A program made the position numbers and the translations under genes. The notes beneath the pieces were generated by a model, which was given only the letters and a program-made list of their open reading frames with translations, was not told the origin of the DNA and made no database searches. Below are positions 1 through 7,428 of a stretch of 11,811 nucleotides of DNA, piece after piece (within the stretch, counting starts at the first letter, position 1; every line of letters begins with the position of its first letter). Location of the stretch: assembly GCA_016209155.1 (NCBI GenBank), contig JACQWU010000230.1, forward strand, positions 1-11,811, written 5' to 3'. Source of the stretch: Candidatus Desantisiibacteriota bacterium. Lineage in GTDB: Bacteria > JACRDZ01.

Positions 1-1319
1 GCATATACTATATTATTATTTACTTTTATTCCTGTTACAATAGTATCTGTATCTCCTAATACTATATTATTTATTATACCGCTGCTGCCTTGAGCAGTAC
101 TTACAACTATTATTTTTCCGGAGGATCCAATATATAACCGCTCTACTATTTCATTTATTGCCATACTATAACTAATTCCGACATTTAAAATTGATCCTGC
201 TAATGTTTTGGTAATACCATCTATTACTGTTAGATCATACTGTCCGGAATTAATAGCGGGATCATAGGAAAGTATTCCAATATAGATTTTATTCCTTGTC
301 TCATCTATTGCTATTCCCCGCTGACGTATCCCTCCTATATTCTGAGATATTGTTGTTACTGTACCGCCGCTTGCACTAAATGATGTTATACTATCCCCGC
401 CATAATTAATTACATATACTTCATTTGTCGCCTCATTTACCTCTATATCTCTTGGATTCTGCCCAACACTGACTGTTCCAAAAATTGAATGATCATCACC
501 ATTTATTATTGTTACTGTATTATCATTTGTATTTGTCACATATATAAAATTATAATTTTTGTTTACTGCAACATCATAAGGATTATTACCAACATTTATT
601 GTCGCTATTACTTTGTTATAAGAAGATGTATTGGTTGAATCGCCATCTATTACTGATATTGTATTGCTATTGTAATTTGCTACATATATTCGTTTTGTAT
701 TTGAATTTATTGCTATCCCTTTTGGATTATCTCCTGTTTTGATTGGATTATTTGTTATACTATTTTTTATCGGGAGTACGCTGCTTTCGGTATTTAATGC
801 ATTTTGTACTGTGGCATGGCATGGTGAAGTTGCGCAATAAATATTGGTACTATGTTTAGAATTACCATCTGTAACTAATAGTTCTTTTGGACTATTATCC
901 GGATTAGTTGAGGAATGTACTTCATGATGAGTTACATGGCAGGTACTACAATCAACCTGAAAATGGCACTTCTCGCAAGCCGGATTATTTGCCTGCAGAT
1001 TTACACCGGAATGTTTTGCATGTAATACTACACCTTCAGTTATAGGGGGAATAGTTTTAAACATACCGTAATCTGTAGGAACTGCTCCATTATTGCATTC
1101 AGTCATAAGACTGGAATGACATACCGCACAGGAAGTCGCCAGATCAACGGATTGCTCAGCAAAATTACCATTCACACTTGCATGACACGCCGAACAATTC
1201 CGTGCATCAGGTAAATTATACGCGTATGTCCTATTTATATGTATTGCCCCCATCAATAAAAATACTAAAATTAATATTCTATTAATCAGCTGTCCATTCC
1301 TTTTTTTTGTTTTGACCAT
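1..1319 (-). CDS. Exported multiheme cytochrome c / YVTN beta-propeller fusion protein (partial, C-terminus off the left edge)
   Basis: The reading frame opens at ATG 1319-1317 and stays open to base 1, giving 439 residues without a stop. A GGGGGG-rich ribosome site lies about 8 nt upstream. Residues 1-33 form a signal peptide: basic KTKKR, a hydrophobic stretch ILILVFLLMGA, and likely cleavage after TYA. Residues 42-128 carry four CxxCH heme-binding motifs (CSACH 42-46, CAVCH 64-68, CEKCH 115-119, CSTCH 124-128), and a CATSPCH sequence at 162-168 could be a CX4CH site. Several extra His residues (H100, H103, H131, H132, H135) could be distal ligands. From about residue 195 there are repeated blades of the form NPxGIAIN..T..IYVANYNSNTISVIDG, typical of YVTN-family beta-propellers. 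By inference it is a periplasmic or surface redox protein; its electron partner is unknown. It is divergent from the sulfur operon and is not obviously part of it. The domain reading is firm, the function is open. Confidence 0.88.
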   Translation of the reverse strand, partial: MVKTKKRNGQLINRILILVFLLMGAIHINRTYAYNLPDARNCSACHASVNGNFAEQSVDLATSCAVCHSSLMTECNNGAVPTDYGMFKTIPPITEGVVLHAKHSGVNLQANNPACEKCHFQVDCSTCHVTHHEVHSSTNPDNSPKELLVTDGNSKHSTNIYCATSPCHATVQNALNTESSVLPIKNSITNNPIKTGDNPKGIAINSNTKRIYVANYNSNTISVIDGDSTNTSSYNKVIATINVGNNPYDVAVNKNYNFIYVTNTNDNTVTIINGDDHSIFGTVSVGQNPRDIEVNEATNEVYVINYGGDSITSFSASGGTVTTISQNIGGIRQRGIAIDETRNKIYIGILSYDPAINSGQYDLTVIDGITKTLAGSILNVGISYSMAINEIVERLYIGSSGKIIVVSTAQGSSGIINNIVLGDTDTIVTGIKVNNNIVY

Positions 1320-1368
1320 AAAATACACCCCCCATTATTTTAGTTAAAATTATATTTATTTATCTGGA

Positions 1369-1412
1369 AGTGCCAATTCATCCTGCCTTTTAAGGCAGGA
1401 TGAATTGGCACT
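1369..1412. repeat. Perfect 21-bp inverted repeat with 2-nt loop
   Basis: Bases 1369-1389 are the exact reverse complement of 1392-1412, separated only by TT. The inner arms read CCTGCCTT / AAGGCAGG and the outer arms AGTGCCAATTC / GAATTGGCACT. No T-run follows directly on either strand, so it does not look like a standard intrinsic terminator. It would lie in the 5' leader of the leftward cytochrome/propeller mRNA if the promoter at 1506-1534 is used. It may be a small palindromic insertion element or a leader hairpin. Confidence 0.85.
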
Positions 1413-1505
1413 AAAATAAACAATAAATAATCCCTGTCAGAGACAGAAAATACCTCGATGCCTGCCGCAAGGTTCTTCATTATATTAAGTTTAATATTTC
1501 CTGTA

Positions 1506-1534
1506 ATTTTACAAATTCTATTTATTCTTGTCAA
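1506..1534 (-). promoter_or_regulatory. Sigma70-like promoter for the cytochrome/propeller gene
   Basis: On the - strand a perfect TTGACA (-35, 1534-1529) is followed after exactly 17 nt by TAAAAT (-10, 1511-1506). Transcription would start near 1499 and give a leader of about 180 nt before the ATG at 1319, containing the 21-bp hairpin. The perfect palindrome TGATTAATCA sits about 20 nt upstream of the -35 box and could be a regulator site. In such AT-rich DNA a chance match is possible. Confidence 0.5.
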
Positions 1535-1667
1535 GTATTATTTTTAAAAAAAGTGATTAATCAGCTATCGTTTTTTTTCGTTTTTTTTTATTGATTAAAT
1601 AAAAATAGTGTGTTATTATATTTTAAGAAAAATTTCCAAATAGTGACATAATTTTTTTTAAGTCACT

Positions 1668-1697
1668 TCTCTACTATTTCGATAGAGAAACTATAAT
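1668..1697 (+). promoter_or_regulatory. Candidate operon promoter with inverted-repeat operator
   Basis: TATAAT at 1692-1697 is a perfect -10 hexamer about 70 nt before hcyS, but no good -35 lies 16-18 nt upstream. Where the -35 should be there is an inverted repeat TCTCTA (1668-1673) / TAGAGA (1683-1688) with a 9-nt loop. A missing -35 with a dyad over it fits a regulated promoter, with a sulfur-responsive regulator as one possibility. This is inference, and the regulator is not in the window. Confidence 0.3.
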
Positions 1698-1714
1698 ATT
1701 AAGTTCTGTCAAAA

Positions 1715-1738
1715 AAAAAATTTGAGATTTGAAATTTA
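1715..1738 (+). repeat. 24-nt direct repeat, copy 1 (before hcyS)
   Basis: Six A residues followed by TTTGAGATTTGAAATTTA are identical here and at 3201-3224. This copy ends about 18 nt before the hcyS ribosome site. The unit is internally repetitive (TTTGAGAT, TTGAAATT), and related AT-rich words continue to about 1756. Confidence 0.8.
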
Positions 1739-1767
1739 AGATTAGAATATTAGAATAGGAGGTTAGC

Positions 1768-1974
1768 ATGAAAATAATAGTAAACGGTAAGGAGCAGTAT
1801 ATTGAAAAGGAAATAAACATCACTGATCTGCTCGTGAAAAACAATGTAGATACACCTGATATGGTCAGCGTGCAATTAAACGGGGAATTTGTCAGGCGGG
1901 AGAATTTCCAGAATACTATTGCAAAAGAAAATGATGAGATTGATTTTCTGTATTTTATGGGCGGAGGGAAATAG
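1768..1974 (+). CDS. hcyS: HcyS-type sulfur carrier protein (ThiS/MoaD-like, ubiquitin fold)
   Basis: This 68-residue protein has the small beta-grasp pattern of ThiS/MoaD carriers: N-terminal strand MKIIVNGKEQ, helix around INITDLLVKNN, strand DMVSVQLNGEFV, and a hydrophobic strand before a glycine C-terminus. The tail reads FMGGGK, so the Gly-Gly end needed for adenylation is masked by one extra Lys, or by Gly-Lys. In the Wolinella HcyS system the JAMM protease HcyD exposes the glycines, HcyF activates them and a thiocarboxylate forms; hcyF and hcyD lie in this operon. The start is supported by AGGAGG at 1757-1762, 5 nt before the ATG. It is the first gene of the operon, 1 nt upstream of the metY-like gene. 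ThiS for thiamine is the alternative, but the neighbours favour amino-acid sulfur transfer. Confidence 0.85.
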   Translation: MKIIVNGKEQYIEKEINITDLLVKNNVDTPDMVSVQLNGEFVRRENFQNTIAKENDEIDFLYFMGGGK

Positions 1975-1975
1975 C

Positions 1976-3202
1976 ATGACCGGATTTACCACAAAGGCAA
2001 TACATACACCATTTTTAAAAAAAGATACACATGGGTCTTTGCGTATGCCTGTTTACGATACAGCGGCTTTTGAATTTGAAACTGCCGAAGAGATAGAATC
2101 TGCCTTTCTCGGACGCAAAGCAAGTCATACTTATTCGCGGATAACCAATCCAACGGTAGAGCATCTCGAACAGCAGATTAAAAATGTAACTAATGCTTTT
2201 GCCGTTTGTGCTGTTGCCTCAGGAATGGCGGCAATTTCAAATCTTATTATAAGCATTACCGGTCAGGGAGATAATATAATTACTTCAAAACATATTTTTG
2301 GTAATACATATTCTCTCTTTGAAAAGACTCTTGTCCCGTTCGGTCTTGAAATCAGATATGCGGATTTTTCGGATCCTATAACTATAAATAAATTAATTGA
2401 TAAAAAAACAAGAGCGATTTTTTTGGAAACTATAACCAATCCTCAGTTGGAAGTGGCTGATGTAAAAGCTTTATCAAAAATCACGCGCGAACATAAAGTG
2501 CTTCTTATTGGAGATACTACAGTTACACCTTTATATTTATTTAAAAGCAGGGACTTTGGAGTTGATATTGAAGTAATCTCCGGCACCAAGTATATTTCAG
2601 GAGGAGCGACTACAGTAGGCGGTGTAATCATTGACAATGGAACTTATGACTGGTCGTATAACCCAAAACTTAAAGCTGATGCAAAAAAATACGGACAGTT
2701 CACTTTAGTGTCAAAATTAAAAAGAGAGGTCTGCCGCAACACAGGGGCATGTCTTTCTCCGCATAATGCCTATTTACAAAGTCTCGGGATGGAAACACTG
2801 GCGCTGCGGATAGAAAGATCCTCAGCTAATGCTCTTTATCTGGCGGAATTTATGTCCAAACACTCTAAAATCTTAAGGGTCAATTATCCCGGACTTTTGG
2901 ATTCTCAATTTTATACTATTGCCCTGTCACAATTTAACGGGTATTTTGGAGCTTTGCTCACTTTTGATCTGGGATCAAAAGAAGCATGTTTTTCTTTTTT
3001 AAACAGATTGAAACTTATCCGCCGCGCAACTAATATAAATGACAATAAAACATTAGCTCTTCATCCCGAATCAACAATATTTTGCGAATATTCACCCGAG
3101 CTGAAATCTGAGATGGGAATCTCGGAAAACATGATACGGCTTTCTGTCGGGATTGAAGATAAAGAAGATCTGGCAGTGGATATTAATCAAGCATTAAGTT
3201 AA
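1976..3202 (+). CDS. metY: O-acetylhomoserine/O-succinylhomoserine sulfhydrylase-like PLP enzyme (MetY/MetZ, Cys/Met metabolism family)
   Basis: The 408-residue protein belongs to the gamma-family Cys/Met metabolism PLP enzymes. Visible landmarks are YSRITNPT (53-60), SGMAAI (82-87, phosphate loop), ETITNP (151-156), D180 for the pyridine nitrogen, the PLP lysine K205 in SGTKYISGG, the C-terminal LALHPEST (360-367) and R388 for the substrate carboxylate. It would make homocysteine from an acylated homoserine and a sulfur donor. With HcyS, HcyF and HcyD adjacent, that donor is inferred to be the HcyS thiocarboxylate rather than free sulfide. I chose ATG 1976, not the upstream in-frame ATG at 1889, because the latter lies inside hcyS and the protein aligns from MTGFTTKAIHTPF. 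Its ribosome site GGAGGG (1963-1968) lies within the last hcyS codons. Choice between acetyl and succinyl substrate, or a gamma-lyase, cannot be made by eye. Confidence 0.87.
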   Translation: MTGFTTKAIHTPFLKKDTHGSLRMPVYDTAAFEFETAEEIESAFLGRKASHTYSRITNPTVEHLEQQIKNVTNAFAVCAVASGMAAISNLIISITGQGDNIITSKHIFGNTYSLFEKTLVPFGLEIRYADFSDPITINKLIDKKTRAIFLETITNPQLEVADVKALSKITREHKVLLIGDTTVTPLYLFKSRDFGVDIEVISGTKYISGGATTVGGVIIDNGTYDWSYNPKLKADAKKYGQFTLVSKLKREVCRNTGACLSPHNAYLQSLGMETLALRIERSSANALYLAEFMSKHSKILRVNYPGLLDSQFYTIALSQFNGYFGALLTFDLGSKEACFSFLNRLKLIRRATNINDNKTLALHPESTIFCEYSPELKSEMGISENMIRLSVGIEDKEDLAVDINQALS

Positions 3203-3224
3203 AAAATTTGAGATTTGAAATTTA
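3201..3224 (+). repeat. 24-nt direct repeat, copy 2 (before hcyF)
   Basis: Identical over 24 nt to 1715-1738. It begins in the TAA stop of the metY-like gene and ends 5 nt before the AGGAG of hcyF. It fills most of the largest gap inside the operon. It could be a dispersed intergenic repeat or an unstructured A/U-rich translation enhancer; neither is shown. Confidence 0.8.
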
Positions 3225-3239
3225 TTATAGGAGATGAGT

Positions 3240-4058
3240 ATGGTTTTAAATGATGAACAGATTGAAAGATTCAGCAGGCATATAATTTTAAAAGAAGTCG
3301 GTGTAAAAGGCCAGATAAAAATAATCCAGAGCAAAATATTGATTATTGGTGCAGGCGGTCTTGGTGCGCCAATCGCTCTTTATCTGGCGGCAGCCGGTGT
3401 CGGCATGATTGGGCTTGTGGATGGAGATACTGTAGACCTCTCAAATCTGCAAAGACAGGTTATTCATTTTACTCCGGATATTAATAAACCTAAAGTTATC
3501 TCTGCTAAAGAAAAAATTGAATTGATTAATCCTGATGCTAAAGTTATTACTTATAAAGAAAGAATATACGCAAGTAATATTATGGATATTATACGCGATT
3601 ATGACTTTATTATTGACGGGACAGATAATTTCCCGGCAAAATTCCTGATAAACGATGCATGTGTTATGGCAGGGAAACCATTTTCACACGGCGGAATACT
3701 GCGGTTTGACGGACAGGCTATGACATATGTACCCGGAAGTACATGTTATCGTTGTGTTTTTCAAAGCCCGCCTCCGAAAAATGCAGTACCTTCCTGTTCG
3801 CAGGCAGGAGTGCTCGGAGCGATAGCCGGAATGCTTGGTACTATCCAGGCGGTTGAAGCTCTAAAATTTATTATTGGCAAGGGAACATTATTAACAAACC
3901 GTCTACTCACGTTTAACGCTTTTAATATGGAATTCCGGACAGTACCATTACACAAAAACGATAAATGTCCCATATGCGGGAGTAATTCTTCTATAGTAAA
4001 ACTGGAGGATTACGAACAACCAAGCTGTGATCTGCATTCAAAAGAAAGCAAAGTATGA
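3240..4058 (+). CDS. hcyF: HcyF: ThiF/MoeB-family E1-like adenylyltransferase for the sulfur carrier
   Basis: The 272-residue protein is a typical non-canonical E1. Seen are the N-terminal ERFSRHI with R11, the nucleotide loop GAGGLG (37-42), VDGDTVDLSNLQRQ (60-73) with the conserved Asp and Arg, DGTDNF (126-131), and two zinc pairs CYRC (169-172) and CPIC (243-246). Cys186 in VPSCSQAGVLG is at the position of the ThiF/MoeB active cysteine. It would adenylate the trimmed HcyS C-terminus and help install sulfur. An ATG at 3234 touches the AGGAG (3229-3233) with no spacer. The ATG at 3240 has a proper 6-nt spacer and is preferred. The gene overlaps hcyD by 4 nt (ATGA). By sequence alone it could be called MoeB or ThiF; no molybdopterin or thiamine genes are nearby. 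Confidence 0.87.
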   Translation: MVLNDEQIERFSRHIILKEVGVKGQIKIIQSKILIIGAGGLGAPIALYLAAAGVGMIGLVDGDTVDLSNLQRQVIHFTPDINKPKVISAKEKIELINPDAKVITYKERIYASNIMDIIRDYDFIIDGTDNFPAKFLINDACVMAGKPFSHGGILRFDGQAMTYVPGSTCYRCVFQSPPPKNAVPSCSQAGVLGAIAGMLGTIQAVEALKFIIGKGTLLTNRLLTFNAFNMEFRTVPLHKNDKCPICGSNSSIVKLEDYEQPSCDLHSKESKV

Positions 4059-4450
4059 AAATAAAAAATGAAATTGTAATTAAAATATTCGAACAGGGAG
4101 ATAAGGAATCTCCGCTTGAAGCATGCGGATATCTTGCGGGAAATGAAAATCTGATTACAAAGCATTTCCCTTTGCGTAATATTGATCAAAGCACTGATCA
4201 TTTCAGCTTTGATCCGGCGGAACAATTTACTGTAAATCGTCAGGCAAGGAAGGAAAGTCTGAAAATTCTTGGAATATATCATACTCATCCGGCATCACCG
4301 GCGCGTCCTTCAAAAGAAGATATTAAATTGGCATTTGATCCCGATATTATATATGTAATAGCTTCACTTATGGATGGAGAAAGGCATATCAAAGCTTTTA
4401 AAATTATCAAAGAACAGGTACAGGAAGAAAAAATTATTCTGGAGGATTAA
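4055..4450 (+). CDS. hcyD: HcyD: JAMM/MPN zinc metalloprotease that trims the sulfur carrier
   Basis: The 131-residue protein is a minimal bacterial JAB/Mov34/MPN domain. The full JAMM signature is present: Glu22 in LEACGYLAG, then H76-T-H78-P, seven residues to S86, and D89 (HTHPASPARPSKEDI). The zinc ligands would be H76, H78 and D89, with E22 as general base. Relatives (Mec+, QbsD, HcyD) cleave residues from the C-terminus of, or products from, ThiS-like carriers. The adjacent carrier ends GGGK, exactly a substrate that needs trimming, so the assignment rests on both motif and context. Translation is probably coupled to hcyF through the ATGA overlap. The tail after residue 118 is Lys/Glu-rich. 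Confidence 0.87.
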   Translation: MKIKNEIVIKIFEQGDKESPLEACGYLAGNENLITKHFPLRNIDQSTDHFSFDPAEQFTVNRQARKESLKILGIYHTHPASPARPSKEDIKLAFDPDIIYVIASLMDGERHIKAFKIIKEQVQEEKIILED

Positions 4451-4452
4451 AT

Positions 4453-4701
4453 ATGACAGACGGGATAAAAGAAAATAAAATTAAAAAATTTTTGGATCTT
4501 AAAGGCGTTATATGCCCGATGAATTTTGTCAAAACCAAAATTGCGCTTGATATGCTGGAAAAAGATGATTTAATGGAAATAATACTTGATGAAGGTGAAC
4601 CAATACATAATGTACCGCGCAGTTTAAAGGAAGAAGGACATCAGGTTATTAAGGTGGAAAAACTGGGATCAACTTTTAAAGTTCTTATTAAAAAAGGATA
4701 A
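4453..4701 (+). CDS. TusA/SirA-family sulfur-relay protein
   Basis: The 82-residue protein has the TusA fold signature: [15 protein letters not shown] with the Cys21-Pro22 pair that begins the first helix. Strand [15 protein letters not shown] and the closing EGHQVIKVE segment are also typical. TusA proteins carry a persulfide on this cysteine and pass sulfur between enzymes. Here it lies 2 nt after hcyD and 7 nt before cysD, so it may deliver sulfur to the HcyS/HcyF module or act in the reductive branch; that is inference. A GGAGG at 4441-4445 gives a 7-nt spacer. The family is clear; the exact sulfur donor and acceptor are not. Confidence 0.85.
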   Translation: MTDGIKENKIKKFLDLKGVICPMNFVKTKIALDMLEKDDLMEIILDEGEPIHNVPRSLKEEGHQVIKVEKLGSTFKVLIKKG

Positions 4702-4708
4702 ACTGTCG

Positions 4709-5593
4709 ATGGCAGATAATCTAAGTAAACTGGAAGCTCAAAGTGTTTATATTTTAAGAGAAGCATATAGAGAATTTAAGAATCTATGTATGCTCTGGTC
4801 TATAGGTAAGGATAGCACAGTGCTTTTGTGGCTGGCGCGTAAAGCTTTTTTTGGACATGTTCCTATTCCGCTTGTTCATATTGATACTCATTATAAAATA
4901 CCGGAAATGATAATCTATCGTGATCAATTAGCTTTAAAATGGGATCTCAATATGGTCTATGGAGAAAATAAAGAAGCACTGAAGAATAAGCTTACTTTCC
5001 CTGACGGGAAGGTTGATCGAATCACATGCTGCAAAAATTTAAAAAGTACGGCATTGAAATATACATTATCCGGGGAATGGCCGCGATACCGTATGGATCA
5101 TAAATTAAAGGAATATGTACTTGATACCAATAAGGAACCTTATACAGGGGTTATTGTAGGGGTCAGAGCTGATGAAGAAGGAAGCCGTTCAAAAGAACGT
5201 TATTTTTCATCCCGTGATAAAAACAATGAATGGGATGTCGGAGATCAGCCTCCTGAATTCTGGAATCAGTTCAAAACGGATTTTGCTCCAGGTACACATG
5301 TACGCGTACATCCGCTCCTTGACTGGACGGAATTAAATATATGGGAATATATAAAGCGGGAAAATATTCCTACAGTATCTCTTTATTTTAACCAGGGGAG
5401 TGGAAAAAGATATCGTTCGCTCGGATGTTATCCGTGTACTAAACCAGTTGATTCCTGCGCTATGACAGTGCAGGAAATCATTGAAGAACTCCAAAGCGGT
5501 AAGTTCGCTAATATAGCTGAACGGTCAGGTCGTGAGCAGGATAAAGAAGACGGCGGAGGACTGGAAACACTTCGCCGGGATGGATATATGTAA
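4709..5593 (+). CDS. cysD: Sulfate adenylyltransferase subunit 2 (ATP sulfurylase small subunit)
   Basis: The 294-residue protein is close to the usual ~300 of CysD. The PP-loop SIGKDS (31-36) binds [20 protein letters not shown] (151-167) and [15 protein letters not shown] (201-215) are standard CysD/PAPS-reductase family segments. The C-terminus [16 protein letters not shown]...DGYM matches the CysD tail and not that of CysH. With CysN it forms APS and pyrophosphate from sulfate and ATP. The start has AAAGGA (4693-4698) about 10 nt upstream, overlapping the end of the TusA-like gene, and cysN follows after 11 nt. Confidence 0.94.
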   Translation: MADNLSKLEAQSVYILREAYREFKNLCMLWSIGKDSTVLLWLARKAFFGHVPIPLVHIDTHYKIPEMIIYRDQLALKWDLNMVYGENKEALKNKLTFPDGKVDRITCCKNLKSTALKYTLSGEWPRYRMDHKLKEYVLDTNKEPYTGVIVGVRADEEGSRSKERYFSSRDKNNEWDVGDQPPEFWNQFKTDFAPGTHVRVHPLLDWTELNIWEYIKRENIPTVSLYFNQGSGKRYRSLGCYPCTKPVDSCAMTVQEIIEELQSGKFANIAERSGREQDKEDGGGLETLRRDGYM

Positions 5594-5604
5594 AAAGGAT
5601 AAAT

Positions 5605-7404
5605 ATGTCAGACAGACAACAAATGAACATTGTTATAGCGGGGCATGTCGATCATGGTAAAAGCACTGTTATAGGGAGACTCCTTGCAGATACCGGATCT
5701 TTGCCTCAGGGAAAGCTCGAATCTATTCGGGAGATGTGTCAAAAAAACGCTAAACCATTTGAATATGCATTTTTGCTGGATGCATTAAAGGATGAACAGG
5801 CACAGGGAATTACTATTGATTCTGCCCGCTGTTTTTTTAAAACCAGACAAAGGGACTATATCATCATAGACGCACCCGGGCATATTGAGTTTTTAAAAAA
5901 TATGATAACAGGCGCTGCGCGTGCTGAAGCGGCTTTGCTGGTAATTGATGCACAAGAGGGCATTCAGGAAAACTCTAAAAGGCACGGACATATGGTATCA
6001 ATGCTTGGAGTAAAACAGGTTACTATTCTTGTCAACAAAATGGATCTGGTACAATATAGCAAAGAATCTTTTACTAAACTGCAAAACGCTTATACTGAAT
6101 TCCTTAAGCAAATAAATGTTGTACCAATAAGTTTTATACCCATTAGCGCGCGTGACGGGCAGAATATTGTATCGCCCTCGGTGAAGATGCCATGGTATAA
6201 AGGGAATACTGTGCTGGAACAACTGGATAAATTTAAAAATGAAAATATTCCTGAAAACAAACCCTTTCGTTTTCCTGTGCAGGATATTTACAAATTCACA
6301 CAGAAAAACGATGATCGCCGTATTATCGCAGGTACTATTATCTCAGGTTCTATAAATGCCGGAGAAGAAGTGTTATTTCTGCCTTCTGAAAAACGCTCGG
6401 TTATTAAATCCATTGAAGGCTTCAACTCCCCTGTTAAAACGACCGCACTTGCCGGTGAAGCAACCGGATTTACTTTAACCACTCAGATTTATATAAAACA
6501 GGGAGAGCTCATGGTCAGAGCAAAAGATGCAAGACCTGAAGTAAGTAAGTGCTTTAAGGCAAATATATTCTGGGTTGGCCGCGCGCCCATGATCAAAGAT
6601 AAGGTGTATAAATTGAAGATTGCATCTTTGCATACTACAGTAAGACTAATGAAAATAAATCATGCCATTGATTCTGCGGATCTCAGTATACAGGACAAAA
6701 AATACCAACTGGACCGCAATGATGTTGCTGAATGTGTGCTCGAAACTTCTAAACCCATAGCTTTTGATTTAGCTGCAAAAAATGAAGCGACCGGCAGATT
6801 TGTTATAGTTGATAATTATGAAATTACCGGAGGCGGAATCATTCTTGAAAATACTGTAGCGGAAGAGACTATCCTTAAAAAACATATTCGCGAAAGAGAA
6901 AATATCTGGGAAAAAGGATTAATAACTTCTTCGCAAAAAGCAATTAAAAATGGACATAAAGCCAAATTCATTGTTTTTACCGGTGCAGTCGGTGTAGGCA
7001 AAAGGCATATGGCAAAAGCTCTGGAAAAAAAATTATTTGAGCAGGAGTGCGGTGTTTATTATCTGGGAATGGCAAATATTACACGGGGGCTCGATGCAGA
7101 TATTGCCGTGAGTGAAAATAATATAGAGGAACGTGTACGCAGAGCCGGAGAACTGGCCCGTATCATGACAGACGCCGGACTTATATTTATTACCACTATT
7201 GATAATGCTGATGATTACGATCTGGAAGCTTTAAAAATGCTTAATGAACCTAATGAAATTATGGTAATTAATGTAGGAATAAATGAACTGATGCGTTATA
7301 AGGTAGATATGGAAATAAAAGCCAATGAAGATACTGCTTTGGCGGTTCAAAAAGTGGTTGAATTGCTCAGAACAAAAGAGATTATTCTTGAATACTATCT
7401 TTAA
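5605..7404 (+). CDS. cysN: CysN GTPase subunit of sulfate adenylyltransferase fused to a divergent CysC-like (APS kinase) domain
   Basis: The 599-residue protein has an EF-Tu-like GTPase part and a C-terminal P-loop domain. GTPase motifs are intact: GHVDHGKS (13-20), GITID (68-72), DAPGH (89-93), NKMD (144-147) and SAR (181-183). Beta-barrel domains follow at about 220-310 and 315-415. This part drives APS synthesis by CysD through GTP hydrolysis. Residues 452-592 align in order with APS kinase, but the P-loop reads GAVGVGKR (460-467), with Arg where Ser/Thr normally follows the Lys. The usual DGDN segment is LGMAN (487-491), losing the acidic residue. [21 protein letters not shown] (509-529) keeps the family shape. 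The kinase domain may therefore be inactive or altered, perhaps regulatory. The frame is intact and there is no sign of decay. AAAGGA ends 5 nt before the ATG. Confidence 0.9.
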   Translation: MSDRQQMNIVIAGHVDHGKSTVIGRLLADTGSLPQGKLESIREMCQKNAKPFEYAFLLDALKDEQAQGITIDSARCFFKTRQRDYIIIDAPGHIEFLKNMITGAARAEAALLVIDAQEGIQENSKRHGHMVSMLGVKQVTILVNKMDLVQYSKESFTKLQNAYTEFLKQINVVPISFIPISARDGQNIVSPSVKMPWYKGNTVLEQLDKFKNENIPENKPFRFPVQDIYKFTQKNDDRRIIAGTIISGSINAGEEVLFLPSEKRSVIKSIEGFNSPVKTTALAGEATGFTLTTQIYIKQGELMVRAKDARPEVSKCFKANIFWVGRAPMIKDKVYKLKIASLHTTVRLMKINHAIDSADLSIQDKKYQLDRNDVAECVLETSKPIAFDLAAKNEATGRFVIVDNYEITGGGIILENTVAEETILKKHIRERENIWEKGLITSSQKAIKNGHKAKFIVFTGAVGVGKRHMAKALEKKLFEQECGVYYLGMANITRGLDADIAVSENNIEERVRRAGELARIMTDAGLIFITTIDNADDYDLEALKMLNEPNEIMVINVGINELMRYKVDMEIKANEDTALAVQKVVELLRTKEIILEYYL

Positions 7405-7428
7405 TAATATTTTAAAAAGGCAAGAAAG

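Larger units (their letters stand above)
1320..1767. other. Divergent intergenic region
   Basis: This 448-bp spacer lies between the leftward cytochrome/propeller gene and the rightward sulfur operon. It is very AT-rich with long T and A runs (about 1570-1590, 1651-1659, 1711-1720). I see no convincing gene in it. It contains a long palindrome, one good leftward promoter, a weaker rightward promoter with an inverted repeat, a perfect 10-bp palindrome TGATTAATCA at 1554-1563, and a 24-nt sequence that recurs before hcyF. I looked for SAM, T-box and cyclic-di-GMP riboswitch cores by eye and saw none. Confidence 0.75.

Noticed and set aside
1340-1534. 64-residue leftward open frame in the divergent spacer
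   Set aside because: It has no recognisable family, spans a perfect palindrome and the predicted promoter, and its composition follows the AT-rich spacer.
1554-1563. FNR box
   Set aside because: The spacing between TGAT and ATCA is 2 nt instead of 4, so it does not match TTGAT-N4-ATCAA.
1535-1767. SAM, T-box or other sulfur riboswitch before hcyS
   Set aside because: No conserved core could be seen; the only structure is short AT-rich stems. An Infernal/Rfam scan would settle it.
1889-1975. Earlier ATG for the metY-like gene (29 extra residues)
   Set aside because: It lies inside hcyS in another frame, has no ribosome site, and the family similarity begins at MTGFTTKAI from ATG 1976.
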